The position numbers were made by a program, and so were the translations under genes. The notes beneath the pieces are model-generated. The model was not told the origin of the DNA. It did no database searches and was given only the letters and a program-made list of their open reading frames with translations. 64,000 nt of DNA from Balanoglossus misakiensis (taxonomy: Eukaryota; Hemichordata). Where the stretch lies: assembly GCA_040954595.2 (NCBI GenBank), contig CM082576.2, positions 18,290,001-18,354,000 on the forward strand, written 5' to 3'. Below are positions 11,401-23,073 of this stretch, in pieces (position 1 is the stretch's first letter; every line of letters begins with the position of its first letter).

Positions 11401-12201
11401 TTGGGTATGGATATTGTGGGACCACTCCCTAGAACTTATGATGGTCATACTCATAAGTACATTCTAGTACTCACTGACTACTTTTCTAAAATCCCACTAG
11501 CGTATCCATTACGAAATGCACGAGCTGAGACAGTTGCTAAGGTCTTGTTTGATGAAGTCATCGCTACTTATGGCAGTCCAAGAGTTTTGATGAGTGATCA
11601 GGGATCGAATTTTTTGTCTCAAGTTGTTCAAGAAACTTGTAAATTCTTCAACATTCAAAGGAAAGTTTCCACCCCTTATCGTCCACAAACTAATGGCCTT
11701 ACAGAGCGTTTTAATGGTTGCTTAGTCGACATGCTATCCATGTGTGTCGATAGTAAACAGAAAGATTGGGATCGGTGCCTAAGTTCAGTGCTTTTCGCTT
11801 ATAGAGTTAGCCCTCAAGAGTCCAGTGGGTTCAGCCCTTTTTATCTGTTATACGGTCGGCATCCCACATTGCCCATGGATGTTGAATTCCAACCAGTGGA
11901 GGGTAGGACAAGAAATATAGATACACACCTTAAACACTTAGCCACAAAAAGGGATATAGCTCATCGATACGCCAAACAAAACATAGATAGATATCAGCAG
12001 AATATGAAAGACCGCTATGATCAAAATATCCAGCGGTCACAGACTCTTAAAGTAGGGGATCCTGTTTATTTATATACACCCGCTGTTAAGCCTGGGGTTA
12101 ATAAGAAGTTTGTACATAAATGGACGGGTCCGTATGTAATTTCAGAAGCAGTTTCCCCATGGAATTATAAATTGAGACACTTAAATAGCAATAAGAAATA
12201 T
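8425..12201 (+). pseudogene. Pol of the env-bearing gypsy element (PR-RT-RNaseH-IN), disrupted
   Basis: Order is protease, RT, RNase H, integrase, as in standard Ty3/gypsy. Protease: the active-site triad reads NTGA with Asn at 8614 instead of the usual Asp, followed later by ILGVDF. RT: YIDD at 9877-9888. RNase H: Asp in YTDCS (10324), then TEMEA and TDQSN. Integrase: HHCC from about 11203, catalytic Asp 11410, Asp 11596, Glu 11704, then the GPY/F region near 12060-12190. Lesions: an in-frame TAA at 9598-9600 inside RT between DFRQLN and ITVPDSFPLP, and a 39.9-kb Helentron after codon AAA 12196-12198. The last integrase codons resume at 52116. Enzymatically this copy should be dead. Confidence 0.92.
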
Positions 12202-12311
12202 AGCTGCAAGCAGCGATAGCGGGCCCAAGCCGAAATAGCACATAGGAACATAGCAATAAGCAATAGTGTTTGGTGCTTATTTGTGCGAAATGTAAAGATA
12301 GGATGCTATTA
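12199..12311 (+). mobile_element. Helentron 5' terminus
   Basis: TATAGCTGCAAGCAGC can fold as a GCTGC/GCAGC mini-hairpin. It is followed by GCGGGCCCAAGCC and the ATAGCA/ACATAGCAATAAGC tract also found at the starts of the copies at 47976, 49377 and 50844. An inverted short copy interrupts the sequence at about 12312, and it resumes near 14011. Confidence 0.8.
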
Positions 12312-14010
12312 ATTAGGGTTTCGAGACCCTCTGGTCTCGAAACCCTCTTGAAATCGTGTTGTTTTTTTATTATTATTATTATTATTATTCTTCCCACTCT
12401 TAAAAACAGCCGCTATTCGAAGACCGTTGCACCCAATGACTTGAAATTTGGCTCATAGGTAAAACTCAAAGCAAGTAATTTTCTGATCATGTAACTATGG
12501 CAACAGGTCACATGACCTGGCAGCCATCTTGGATTGAAAGTTTAAAATTGATCTCATTTGCATAAAAAATGACGAATCAAAATTCTTTGAACAAACTTTG
12601 TGGACCATATGGCCAGGGTCCTATATGCAAAATTTCAATGTTCAAGTCTTTGCCGATTTTGAGGAGATGATTTTTAAAGCATTATTTTTCATATTTTTCA
12701 AGACCATTGGACCCAGCCTTAGGCCTATACTTTCCATAGTTAAGCTATGGCCACCTAGGATCTTAGATTTATGCCCAATATCTCAACATCCGCTGGGCTG
12801 ATCAGCTTCAAATTTATTGTGCAGCTAGCCTACCTTCCAACAATCAGTTCCAACTGGAAAAAATAATATGAAAAATCGACCGATTTTTTTATATTAATTT
12901 TTTTATGAAATCTATACCTATACGTATTCCACTATAGTTAAGCTATGGCCAAGTCGTTTTGTAGAATTCTGGTTGGTGCAATAGTCCTATCGGCCAGTGT
13001 GCAGCATAGGACCACAAAAAGAAGCCAAATTAATTCAAGGGTCACCTGTGACACCTGCCTAACTCATTAATTATGTGCATACCTAATTCGAGGCAAACCA
13101 ATAGGGCTACAGGTCTGATTTTTGTTAGACATGGACCAGTATGGGGTCAAATTATCCCCCAAAATTTGGGGTGACCTTGAGTGACCTTTGACCTTCTTCC
13201 GCATATCTCGGCATCCAGAGCAGGTACAGCTTAGGTGTTTGGGTGGATGGTACCAAAATAAGAAGCCAAATTCAAGGGTCACCTGTGACACCTGCCTAAC
13301 TCATTAATTATGTGCATACCTAATTCCAGGCAAACCAATAGGGCTACAGGTCTGATTTTTGTTGGACATGAACCAGTATGGGGTCAAATTATCCCCCAAA
13401 ATTTGGGGTGACCTTGGGTGACCTTTGACCTACTTCCTCATATCTCGGCATTTACAGCAGGTACAGCTTAGGTGTTTGGGTGGATGGTACCAAAATAAGA
13501 AGCCAAAATTTAGGGTCACCTGTGACACCTGCCTAACTCATTAATTATGTGCATACCTAATTCTAGGCGAACCAAGGGGGCTACAGGTCTGGTGTTTGTT
13601 GGATATGTACCACTATGGGGACAAATGTTTTTGCCCACATTTTGGGTGACCTTGGGTGACCTTTGACCTACTTCCTCATATCGCGGCATCCAGAGCAGGT
13701 ACAGCTTAGGTGTTTGGGAGGATGGTACCAAAATAAGTAGCCAAAATTTAGGACCACCTGTGACACCTGCCTAACTATGTGCATAACTAAGTACACACGA
13801 ACCAATAGGGCTAGATGTGTGGTTTTTATTGGATGGACCAATATAGTGTCAAAATTTTCTGCTCATATTTAGGGTGACCTCACATGACGTTTGACCAACT
13901 TTCCCACATCCTCCACCCTGACTAATTAAATATGCACATATCTATCTCCAGGCGAACCAATAGGGCTAGCAGTGTCTCGAAACCCGCTTATTGCTGTTCA
14001 CAGCTATATT
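12312..14010 (-). mobile_element. inverted short Helentron (GGGTTTCGAGACC family)
   Basis: The 3' end lies on the left: a perfect 14-bp hairpin at 12315-12328/12333-12346 with arms AGGGTTTCGAGACC. The 5' end lies on the right: read on the minus strand from 14010 it begins AATATAGCTGTGAACAGCAATAAG and then GCGGGTTTCGAGAC, repeating the hairpin arm. Between them are four or more copies of the roughly 239-bp unit (13020-13900) and an ATT-rich tract (12366-12390). No coding capacity. It interrupts the 5' region of the large Helentron between T-rich bases. Confidence 0.8.
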
Positions 14011-14409
14011 TTATGTAGAAGTCTTCATTCATGTCAGTTTAAGGTGAAAGGTCCTGTGAGGTCACTGTAAATTTGGGGCAAAAAGTGTGGACTCCCATAC
14101 TAGTCTATGTGCAACAAAAACCAAACTCTACTTGCACTGGTTAGCCTGGAATTAGGTATGTACATAATTTATGAGATAGGCAGGTGTAGCAGGTGCGTTG
14201 CAAATGAAGCTTTTCATTTTTGGCACATAGTGTACAATAATGTTTAATGATTGAAGGAGTGTTGAATGTAGTTAACGTAGGTTTGTTGATAGTGAGGCAT
14301 TCAAAGAAGTTGACAAGGGAAAAATTAGAGTCAAGAGGCAGTTGTAAATAAGTAGGCAGTTATTTATTTTAATCTCTGGCTGAACATAGAGGTTAAGAGG
14401 AATGGGAAA
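14011..14409 (+). other. Helentron 5' non-coding region
   Basis: The resumed 5' part of the large element. It contains one diverged copy of the 239-bp unit (about 14040-14200, recognisable by GGTTAGCCTGGAATTAGGTATG). No gene seen. Confidence 0.5.
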
Positions 14410-15125
14410 CTAGGGTTGAAGTTATCAAGATATACTCATATGCTGTGATGCTCAAGCAAAATGCAGTAAAAAATATAAATAGAAAGTGAAACAAAGATTT
14501 CTCAAGAATGTTAAATAACAACAGCTAGACTATATTGAACTTGTGCACATAGTAAAAAAACATAGTTCACAACTTGTTGTTAAAAAACAAAGCTTTCCAA
14601 AGAATGTTGAAGGGACAAAGTCTGTCTGTCGCTGCCCTTTGGTTTTGAACTATGGGTTTGAAGTTATCAAGATATACTCAAATGCTGTGATGCTCAAGCA
14701 AAATGCAGGAAAAAATATAAATAGAAAAGTGAAACAAAGATTTCGCAAAAATGTTAAATAATAACAGTCGAACTATATTGAACTTGTGGACATAGTGAAA
14801 AACATAGTTCACAAGTTGTCGTTAAAAGCAAAGCTTTTCAAAGAATGTTAAAGGGGCAAAGTTTGTCTCTCGCTGCCCTTTGGTTTTGAACTATGGGTTT
14901 GAAATTATCAAGATATACTCATATGCTGTGATGCTCAAGCAAAATGCAGTAAAAAATATAAATAGAAAAGTGAAACAAAGATTGTGCAAAAATGTTAAAT
15001 AATAACAGTCGAACTATATTGAACTTGTGGACATAGTGAAAAACATAGTTCACAAGTTGTCTTTAAAAGCAAAGCTTTCCAAAGAATGTTAAAGGGACAA
15101 AGTCTGTCTTTCGCTGTCCTTTTCT
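14410..15125. repeat. three tandem copies of a ~242-bp unit
   Basis: ATCAAGATATACTC recurs at 14424, 14666 and 14907, giving periods of 242 and 241. Each unit contains an AGGGACAAAGTCTGTC-like block, the terminal sequence of the TTAA-type MITE family seen at 16456 and 19502, so the repeat probably grew from a MITE fragment. Confidence 0.75.
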
Positions 15126-15265
15126 ATTAATAATGTTTGATACAAGACAGTGTTCGTATTATTCTACATGTGGATATATAGAGAATCCATATTCAATGAC
15201 AAACAACTTGCATCGTGTTTGTAGGATGTGATAGTGGGAGAAACGCCATGAAATGAGTATGATAA

Positions 15266-16365
15266 CTACTGTGAGTGAAGGGTGAATGATGTGATGACGC
15301 GGCTGTGGATGTCATAGGTAATGGAGAAGTCATGAGTTTCAGTCAGGAAGGTGGATGCTATGTTATCAGAAGTGAAGAGTACGAGTGGGTTTCCTTGTGG
15401 TTGGCCGTAATGTTGGGGGTTCAGTGTAGATATGTATGCTGTAAGTGTGGTTTTGTGAAAGTATAGTTCCAGGTATTCGTCATTGTGTTGTACTGTAATT
15501 GAACCGGTGAACTGGATGGGCATGTTTGTGGTATGTTGGGACGAGTGGCATTTTGTGCATTTTATCAGAGTTGGGAGTGTGTCATTTGGGTATGGTATGG
15601 TTTGGTTGCAGTTGTGTTTTATACATGTCAGGGTTTTTTGGAATGAGCATAGGTGTGGTTTGGTTATCAGGGTGTTTGTGTTTGGGTCAGTGTAGTGAGT
15701 GGTGTAGTTTTGCAGTGTTGTGGTTGGTGTGATTTTTGTGTTTGTGTGTGTGGATAAGTATTTTTGGCCGAGGTAAGATCTAACTGTTACTTCATTGAAA
15801 CTGTATGATGTGTTAATGAGTAGGCTGTTGCTGAATGGCCCCCAAGCTGACAAGCGAATGGCTGTGGTGTGATCGGAAATTATGTTGTTTGTCATGGGAA
15901 GTGATTTGTGTGTAGATTTTAAGCCATACTGAATGTTGTCCTGTTGTATGATGTGTGCAGTGATGTTGATGTGTTCGTAATCTTTTTTCATGTGGACTGT
16001 ATTTAGGGGAGTGATGATGTTTGGTTGCTGACAATAAGGGAATGTGCATGTGTTAATGATTTTTATGGTTGTGTTGATTTGCAGTTTGATCTCGTCTTCG
16101 TCAAGTTTGTTAAAGCATGGTTGAAATTTTATGTCATAGAGAGTAATGGGTAGTTTCCCTGTAGCTGCAATGTTGAGAGAATCGTAATGTTTTTGTGCTG
16201 AAAATGATATGAATCTGATGTATGTACTGGTGTTTGTTTGTAGCTGTCCGGTGAGTCTTGTGCCTGTCTGATGCAAGTTGTGGACATACCCAGTGGCTGT
16301 TGTTGGTTTGGTTGTTGCAGATGCTGGATTGTGGATTTGTAGCATTCTTCGTTTCATGGAAGGAG
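15266..16365 (-). CDS. RPA-like ssDNA-binding protein, last exon (exon 9)
   Basis: Replication protein A homologues bind single-stranded DNA, and Helitron-type elements often carry one. The open frame gives about 365 residues. It shows an RPA-type OB-fold signature (AIRLSAWGPFSNSLL followed by VRSYLGQKYLST) and, nearer the C-terminus, a zinc-ribbon pattern CIKHNC ... CTKC like that of the RPA70 C-domain. It ends TAG at 15266. The minus-strand acceptor TATATTTCCAG ends at 16366, so the exon starts at 16365, two bases before codon boundary. That fits the single base left by exon 8 (phase 1). An internal ATG at 16357 could serve as an alternative start. Family assignment is by motif only; an alternative is another OB-fold protein. 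Confidence 0.75.
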
Positions 16366-16455
16366 CTGGAAATATAGACAGTAATAGTGTGATTGTGTAG
16401 TGAATGTTAAGGGTGTGTATTTCAGTTGCTGAGAATATAGATAAGTGGAAGTTAA

Positions 16456-16780
16456 AGGGACAAATTCCTCTCTTGCTGCTGTTTCAACATTAATTATGTT
16501 TGATACAAAACACTGTTCATGTAATTCTACAAGTAGATATATAGTGAATTAATGTTTGACCATATACAACTTTTATGGTGCTTGTTGACATATTGAAATG
16601 AATAATTATTCTGTACTGTGTATTCATAGAGGCGAATTTGTACTGTTGTATGATATAAACGGGGTGGAAGTTGTGTGTTGTTGAACATTGCAGGTTCACT
16701 ATATCCATATGGAATAACATGAATGGTGTGTTTGACAAAACATAATTACAGGAAAGGGAGAGACTTTGTTGCTGTAACGG
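16456..16780. mobile_element. degenerate TTAA-type MITE
   Basis: The left end AGGGACAAATTCCTCTC follows TTAA (16452-16455). The interior ATTATGTTTGATACAAAACAC and the inverted counterpart near 16700-16770 match the intact copy at 19502-19847. The right terminus is eroded. Confidence 0.55.
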
Positions 16781-17629
16781 GAACAGTATACACATGATGA
16801 TTGACAATAAGGGCAACAGTGTATTTTGATGATTGAGGACGCTGCTAGTCACAACTAAAACAGTCTTGTTTGGAAAACAGACTGTATTGGTGTGACTGGC
16901 AGTCCCGAGGTCATCAAAAATACACTGTTCCCTAAATATGTAAGTCATCATGTGTTTTATAACACACCAAACACGACACACACCACATCCAGGCAACATT
17001 ACCGGGCAGAAACAGATCGAACTGATGCCTTAGGGAACAGTGCGAAATGACTAAGGTCATGTGAGAGCATTTTGACGAATTGCAATCGAGGGTTCACTGC
17101 ATGGTGGTTCACTGCATGGTGTGTTATAACATAGTTTGTGTACATAGAGAAATAGATACATACATATGGAATATGTGACTTCATAAATATGCACAGTCAA
17201 TAAAAGGAAGGAACTTGTGTGCTGATGTGGACAGAGACACAAGGGATAGTTTTGCAACAACTAAGAGTAGAAACTCTGCACACCACAAATTAGAATAAGC
17301 AGGTACTCATTGTTATGTGAAAGTGGCAACCCTAATCAACATTGCATCACCTATGTGCGTTTAAAAACCATGGCTTCCCCGTTGCATTTTTGACGGGTTA
17401 GTCTCCTGATGAGTGACCCCAGTGACTAGTGAAACAACATTGTAGAGATTATTTACTGCCTATTGTTTTTCAATAACTGTGACTTTTTATTCTGGTCTGG
17501 TGAGGTATTGAGCACTTTGTATGAGACTAGTTGAACCACATACTGCGTATACAGAAATGCATACAGAAATGTTATCGGTATGATTATGGTAACTTGAGTT
17601 TGCGTTAATTGGTTTGAAGTTGTACTCAC
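16781..17629. other. intron DNA of the RPA-like gene, nothing recognised
   Basis: Non-coding on this reading. Short inverted segments occur near 16845-16905 (GTCACAACTAAAAC with matching GACTGGCAGTCCCG surroundings). No other feature is seen. Confidence 0.4.
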
Positions 17630-17686
17630 CATCTTCTGGTGCTGTACTGGTACTGGGGAACAGTTGTCTTTTTGCTGTTGTAGATG
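17630..17686 (-). CDS. RPA-like gene, exon 8
   Basis: Acceptor CCTTTCAACAG and donor GTGAGT bound 57 bases encoding STTAKRQLFPSTSTAPED plus split codons. It ends with one G, which joins CT of exon 9 to give an Ala codon. Linker sequence of low complexity. Confidence 0.55.
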
Positions 17687-18453
17687 CTGTTGAAAGGAAT
17701 ACATGTGTGTTAGGAGCTTCTTAGGATTGGGGTGTATACAAGAAACTGTTTAATGGGAATGTGTCATCTGAATTGTGTGATAATAGTAATTGTGGAGGCT
17801 GTGTTCTTGTGGCTGTGACTTTGGGATGTAAAGGAAAATGGTGTGGCTGCTTTTGGAATGAAAGGTTGCAGTGTGGATTGTAATCTGTAAGCATGTGACA
17901 CCTAGTATAGTGTAAATCAGTGTGTTAACAAATTGGGATGTTGTTCATTGTTGTGGGATATGAAATGGCAGTGGCACATGTTGAGGTGAAGCCTAATTTT
18001 AAAGTAGTATAGTTTGGTATTAGATGTAATTGAATGAAGTGAGATATATACTGAAATCAATGAAGCCGGCAGAGCTGACACTTGCTTGGATTATTTTCCT
18101 GATTTTATTTCCTTACTTAAAATGGTTCATATGTAAGGTAAGTGACAGGATTACAGGAACACCTTTTTGGACACATGACTGAAAGTGTATGTTGCAATTT
18201 AAAAATGCTATGTATTGAGGGAGTGCTGCATCGATGTAGTCAGTGTCTATAAAAAGAGTACATAGCTTTTATGGTATGTGTAACCAAGAGATGATAAACT
18301 GATGCAAATAATAGTAGAGATTTTAGAGGAAAGAGGATATATTTGAAGAATTTTATGGAGGGGAAAATGTGGGAAATTTAGCAGGTGTAAAAGCTTTAAG
18401 AGGTCTAAGGAATGTGTGTAGCATGTGTGGAAATCATATCGAGTGGTACATAC

Positions 18454-18540
18454 CATGTGAAGATGATGGTGGATTGCTGGCTTCAGAGGCTTGTATGGCC
18501 ATGGTTTGTGTGGTAGTGGGCATTGTTACTGGAGTGGAAG
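18454..18540 (-). CDS. RPA-like gene, exon 7
   Basis: 87 bases between acceptor TCCTCAACAG and donor GTATGT, phase 1 at both ends. It encodes a Thr/Ser/Pro-rich linker (STPVTMPTTTQTMAIQASEA). It is a near copy of exon 4 at 22664-22750. Confidence 0.55.
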
Positions 18541-18764
18541 CTGTTGAGGAAATAGAGACATGTAGAAATTGTTGTCTATGTGGAAGCAATGGTGGATTTT
18601 AATGTCGAAAGAAATCTGAAGAGTGTTGTTGCTTCTTGTTTGTGAAGCTAAGCCAAAACACTCTTTGTGATCATGTGGTAGTATGGAACAAGGGAAATGT
18701 TGTTTCAGGGGAATCAGTGCTGAGGAATTATTGCATTGTTAAAATGTTATAGAATGGTACTTAC

Positions 18765-18863
18765 CATATGTACACGATGGTGGATTGCTGTCTGCAGTGG
18801 CTTGTTTGCCCATGGTTTGTGTGAAAGGTGGTGATGTAGCTGGCATTCCTATTAGAATGGAAG
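18765..18863 (-). CDS. RPA-like gene, exon 6
   Basis: 99 bases between an AAATAG acceptor and donor GTAAGT, phase 1 at both ends. Linker with PPFTQTMGKQATADSNPPS. It is a near copy of exon 3 at 22975-23073; the intron to exon 7 is 224 bases in both cassettes. Confidence 0.55.
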
Positions 18864-18866
18864 CTA

Positions 18867-19497
18867 TTTAGGAGAAGAAAATGTTGAATATGTAATGTAG
18901 GTAACGTTGATGATGGATAGGAATTTAAGGAACTTGCAGAGTGCTCAGTTACGGTGTAATATGGTTGAACTGTGAGTGACTTCCATTTTGGGGGTTATTA
19001 CTTTAGTATGCTTGCTTTGTATGTTAACTGTACTTTTTGCAGAGCCATTGTGTACTATTCAGAATTGTTTTAAAATAAATGGAAATATGGACTTCACTTG
19101 AGAAGCTCAACACTGCGAACATTTCATGAAGTTGTGCAAAGTAGAAGGGAGCGGAGTTGAAGCATAGGCGAATATAATACAGGGGAAAAAGTGTCAAAAT
19201 CAGGATGACTAGTGGAGTCGAAATGTTAGTTATGTATTGTAAGGTTGGATGTTGAAAAAGGGAACTGGGGGTGGAAAGGTTAGGACTACATGGAAAGAAA
19301 AAGTTATATACACAGCCTTAAAGCTGATGTAGCTGTCAAATGTCACATATATTTTCCCGAAGTGAAATAGTTTAAATGTATTGCCTGTGCTGTGAGATTC
19401 TTATCATTAAGTGATATAACTTGCATTTCTATTATTTTGTTATATCTTGGTAATGCATACCGTGATAGCTGATGTCTACTGTTTGTAAGGAGGCTGA
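18867..19497. other. intron DNA, nothing recognised
   Basis: Non-coding within the RPA-like gene model. No repeat, RNA or exon signal that I can support. Confidence 0.4.
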
Positions 19498-19501
19498 TTA
19501 A

Positions 19502-19847
19502 ACGGACAAAGTCTCTCTCCAGCTGCCCCTTTTCCATTAATTATGTTTGATACAAGACACGGGTAATGTTAATGTAAATGTTGATATATAGTGAATCAAT
19601 GATCGACCACACAAAACTTCCATCCCACTTGTATGATATGAGAGTAAAACTCGCCCAAAATGAATAAATGGTAAAGAACGATTATTCATTTTGGCGAGTT
19701 TTTTCACTCTCCTGTCTACAAGAGGGACGGAAGTTGTGTGTGGTTGAACGTTCATTCACTATATATCCACATGTAGAATAACAAATGGTGTCTTGTATCA
19801 AATGTAATTAATGGAAAAAAGGGCAGTGAGAGAGAGACTTTGTCCCT
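19502..19847. mobile_element. TTAA-type MITE, intact palindromic copy
   Basis: 346 bp flanked by TTAA on both sides (19498-19501 and 19848-19851). The terminal repeats run inward for more than 90 bases: ACGGACAAAGTCTCTCTCC on the left against AGGGACAAAGTCTCTCTCTC on the right (minus strand). The centre is a second inverted segment around AACTCGCCCAAAATG (about 19650-19700). TTAA targets are used by piggyBac and Kolobok transposases; which one moved this cannot be told. No coding capacity. Confidence 0.85.
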
Positions 19848-20050
19848 TTAAATTGGTGTGGCACTGTTTGAATACATAGGATTTCCCAATGACTACATAC
19901 AGCCACAATTGCATATTTATTAGTGAGCTTATTTAGATGGAGCAATTGTAGTTGGGAAATAAAATCATGAAAAGTATGGCAAAAAATATCAGCTGTAGAG
20001 GTTTTTAGGAGAAGCTGTTGTTGGAAATAATAAATATGTATAATACTTAC

Positions 20051-20089
20051 ATGTACTTGGTGTACATGGTAATGTAGGTGGTGGTGTAT
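20051..20089 (-). CDS. RPA-like gene, exon 5
   Basis: 39 bases between acceptor AATTTACAG and donor GTAAGT, phase 1 at both ends, encoding a short Pro/Thr-rich piece (TPPPTLPCTPST). Very short, so the call rests on splice sites and phase. Confidence 0.45.
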
Positions 20090-20984
20090 CTGTAAATTGT
20101 AAAGATGAAAGAAGTATTGGGTATTATAATAATAGTTAATTTGTCAGGGCTTGCAGTGTACGCAAAGGGCGAAACCAAGTTGCATGAAATTGTATGTGGA
20201 TTATGTAGAACATACAATAGACAAGGAGGGTTTCAATTAAGGTGGGATTGCAGGAGAAGTTGTGATTTGGGCAACTGTGAGTTTTGTACATAAATTGGTA
20301 GGTCTAATACTGATCCATTTTCGGACAAATGCGTTTTGGTGGAAATGGTGCATAATCATCGGGAAGTAGCACTTTTCAGAATGAGTCTACAGCTTGAGAA
20401 ATAGGTGTCAGCAATGCAAATTGTTGCTGTTCTCAGTTTGCATTTTTGCTACTTTGGACTACTTCAGGAGAATTTAGTTTTTCTGTGCATTGGCCAAATT
20501 TGCTGAAATTTTAGCAGGAAATTGTGTATGACCCATGTAACAATATGAAAATATTTTTAGTCAATAAAGTGTCACTGGCAGTAATAAACTCTGATTCAAT
20601 GCAACTCAACGTAAATTTGCTCAAATTGTCTAAAAATCTAACTTCCAAACATTCCTTCCTTAATGGGAGCAGATAACATCAAACGAAATTTTGGTAATTT
20701 TGCATGTGCACTCTAGTTTCGAATCATATATTAAGATGCATGATGCATGGTGAACTTTTTTAGCTGATTTCAAGTGAATGGCATAAGATCAGGAAATGGG
20801 TTTTTACCGCAAAAATGCTACCATTTTGGAGGGTCAATAAAATTTGCAAGTCAAACAAAAGTGTGAGTTTTAACGTTGTCTTTGATGAGGAATAGGCCTC
20901 TGGAAAAGTCTTGATGGTTTAGTGCAATGCCACCTGAAGTGAGAACATGAATGAGTTCTAGTTCCTGCTGAGGCTTAACTCTAA
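20090..20984. other. intron DNA, nothing recognised
   Basis: Non-coding. A 62-codon open frame on the plus strand at 20105-20293 has no family motif and is not called. Confidence 0.4.
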
Positions 20985-21555
20985 AAATCACATCAAGGAC
21001 ACGGTGGTCCCATGGAGTGATTACACAAGAAAAAGTATATGGCCATATACAGACAGACACACACACACACATAGCGAGAGATCAATGGGCAAACACTGAC
21101 TGACCTATAAGCTGCCAATAGCATATGTACTTTGCATACACTAAATAGAACAGCTGACCTCTTTTAAACTTAGCCAGTTATGTAATCATTGAGCAATTTG
21201 CTGTGTTTATATGAATCACAGGAGGGGACTTCCTGCCTAATTGAAAAACTCAATAAAGTAAATACACATTACTTAGCAAAGTAATCTGACCAGTAGTTCT
21301 TGAGGGACTGAGTTTTGCCCAAAGTCATATTTTTCCAGCTAATTTGCATATTTCTTGCAATGACAACTTCATTTGAACAAACTCCTATCTACAGCCCAGC
21401 CTGCATCAGCACACCAAATATCAAGGTGACACACACAGTGGTTGTCAAGTTTTTGATGTGAATGGACATACAGACAAACATCCAATTATCCATCGATCCA
21501 TACAGACACAACCGATCCCATAAACTCCCATGGTACATACCAATGGGACCCAAAA
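20985..21555 (+). mobile_element. short Helentron-like element (GGTCCCAT family)
   Basis: The 5' side has ATCAAGGACACGGT followed by GGTCCCAT at 21006-21013. The 3' side is an imperfect hairpin ending near 21550 with TCCCATGGTA opposing TACCAATGGGA. The 3' 250 bases match, in opposite orientation, the 3' part of the element at 2590-3870. No coding capacity and no visible target duplication. Confidence 0.6.
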
Positions 21556-22644
21556 ATGATTTTTCCAGTTACAGTATCATTTACATTACAGTATCATTAT
21601 CATTTGTTGAATGAAGTACATAAAGATCATGGAAGAGATTGTGTTGCAAGTGGGTTCTTCCCCTCCGTCTCATATGCATGAGCAAGGTAGTGAATTCTAG
21701 TGGTGGGGAAATCACCAGGAAGCCCTACTTGCTTTGTTATATCAAATGGTTTCTGGGGCATTAATTATAGCACTGACACGTGTGTAGTTTGTCGCATACT
21801 TCATAGGTTATTGTGTGTAAATCAGTGTGTGTCCTGGTACAGCAGACAAATGCACATATGTGTACACGTGTACAGGGTGTCTGATTGACTAATTTTGACA
21901 AGGCGGCGAAGTTAGCCTTGCCCATTCTGTTATTTGTCAAATGATTTTTTTACGTGCATGTCATGCGACTGTTAAATAATAACTGATGATAGCGAGGGGA
22001 AGATCACGATTTGAAGGTGGCATGAGGGATGGTGATGTCTGACCATAATGTTGTTGGCACTAGGACTGCAGGCGAGGGTATCATGAATATATTGGTGTGA
22101 GAGCACCAGCGTGAGGGCAAGCTTCAAATTGTGAGGTTGCTTGAGCATTACTCAAAAATATAGTATGAGTTGTTCAGCTTAATTTGGGGAAAAATGAGAA
22201 CAGAACATGTTTGCATACAGTCAAATTATTATTGAACAATTAGAAAAGTTGTTTTAGAAAAGGAGATTTTTTGTACAATAAATGAGGGAAATGACAGAAA
22301 AAATCCCTGAAAACAGCCATTTTGTGGTATCATCACAAAATGGGAGAACTGTATAGAACGTATCAATAAAGTGAATACACACAAATTTGCAAAGAAATTT
22401 GATTAGTAGTTTTTGAGTTACTGAGTTTTCTCAAAATTCACATGTTTTTGCTAATTTGCATATTTTTGGTCATAACAACTTAATTTCAGTGAATTGGATT
22501 GTAGCCTAGGTAAGTACATATTATAACTGTTTGCAAAGAAGTGGGTAGGGACAATGTAATTGGAGTTTGTGATATTTTGCTATTATGGATCGATGGAGAT
22601 TTTGTATGTGGTGATTAACAGTGTGTAGGAATTATAGTTGAAAC
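21556..22644. other. intron DNA with a fragment of a related short Helentron
   Basis: 22340-22480 resembles 21230-21400 (AATAAAGTGAATACACA ... TGAGTTACTGAG ... CTAATTTGCATATTT), a further fragment of the same repeat family. Nothing else recognised. Confidence 0.45.
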
Positions 22645-22663
22645 TATATAGAGTGGTACATAC

Positions 22664-22750
22664 CATATGAAGATGATGGTGGATTGCTGGCTTCAGAGGC
22701 TTGTATGTCCATGGTTTGTGTGGTAGTGGGCATTGTTACTGGAGTGGAAG
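22664..22750 (-). CDS. RPA-like gene, exon 4
   Basis: 87 bases between acceptor TCCTCAACAG and donor GTATGT, phase 1, encoding the same Thr/Ser/Pro linker as exon 7 with small changes. Confidence 0.55.
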
Positions 22751-22974
22751 CTGTTGAGGAAATAGAGACATGTAGAAATTGTTGTCTATGTGGAAGCAAT
22801 GGTCGATTTTAATGTCGAAAGAAATCTGAAGAGTGTTGTTGCTTGTTGTTTGTGAAGCTAAGCCAAAACACTCTTTGTGATCATGTGGTAGTATGGAACA
22901 AGGGAAATGTTGTTTCAGGGGAATCAGTGCTGAGGAATTATTGCATTGTTAAAATGTTATAGAATGGTACTTAC

Positions 22975-23073
22975 CATATGTACACGATGGTGGATTGCTG
23001 TCTGCAGTGGCTTGTTTGCCCATGGTTTGTGTGAAAGGTGGTGTTGTCATTGGCATTCCTATTTGAATGGAAG
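22975..23073 (-). CDS. RPA-like gene, exon 3
   Basis: 99 bases between acceptor TTGGCAG and donor GTAAGT, phase 1, paralogous to exon 6. Confidence 0.55.

Larger units (their letters stand above)
18435..18866. repeat. two-exon cassette, copy 1 of a direct duplication
   Basis: Nearly identical to 22645-23076 including both exons and the 224-base intron between them. The two copies are 4.2 kb apart. Confidence 0.85.
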
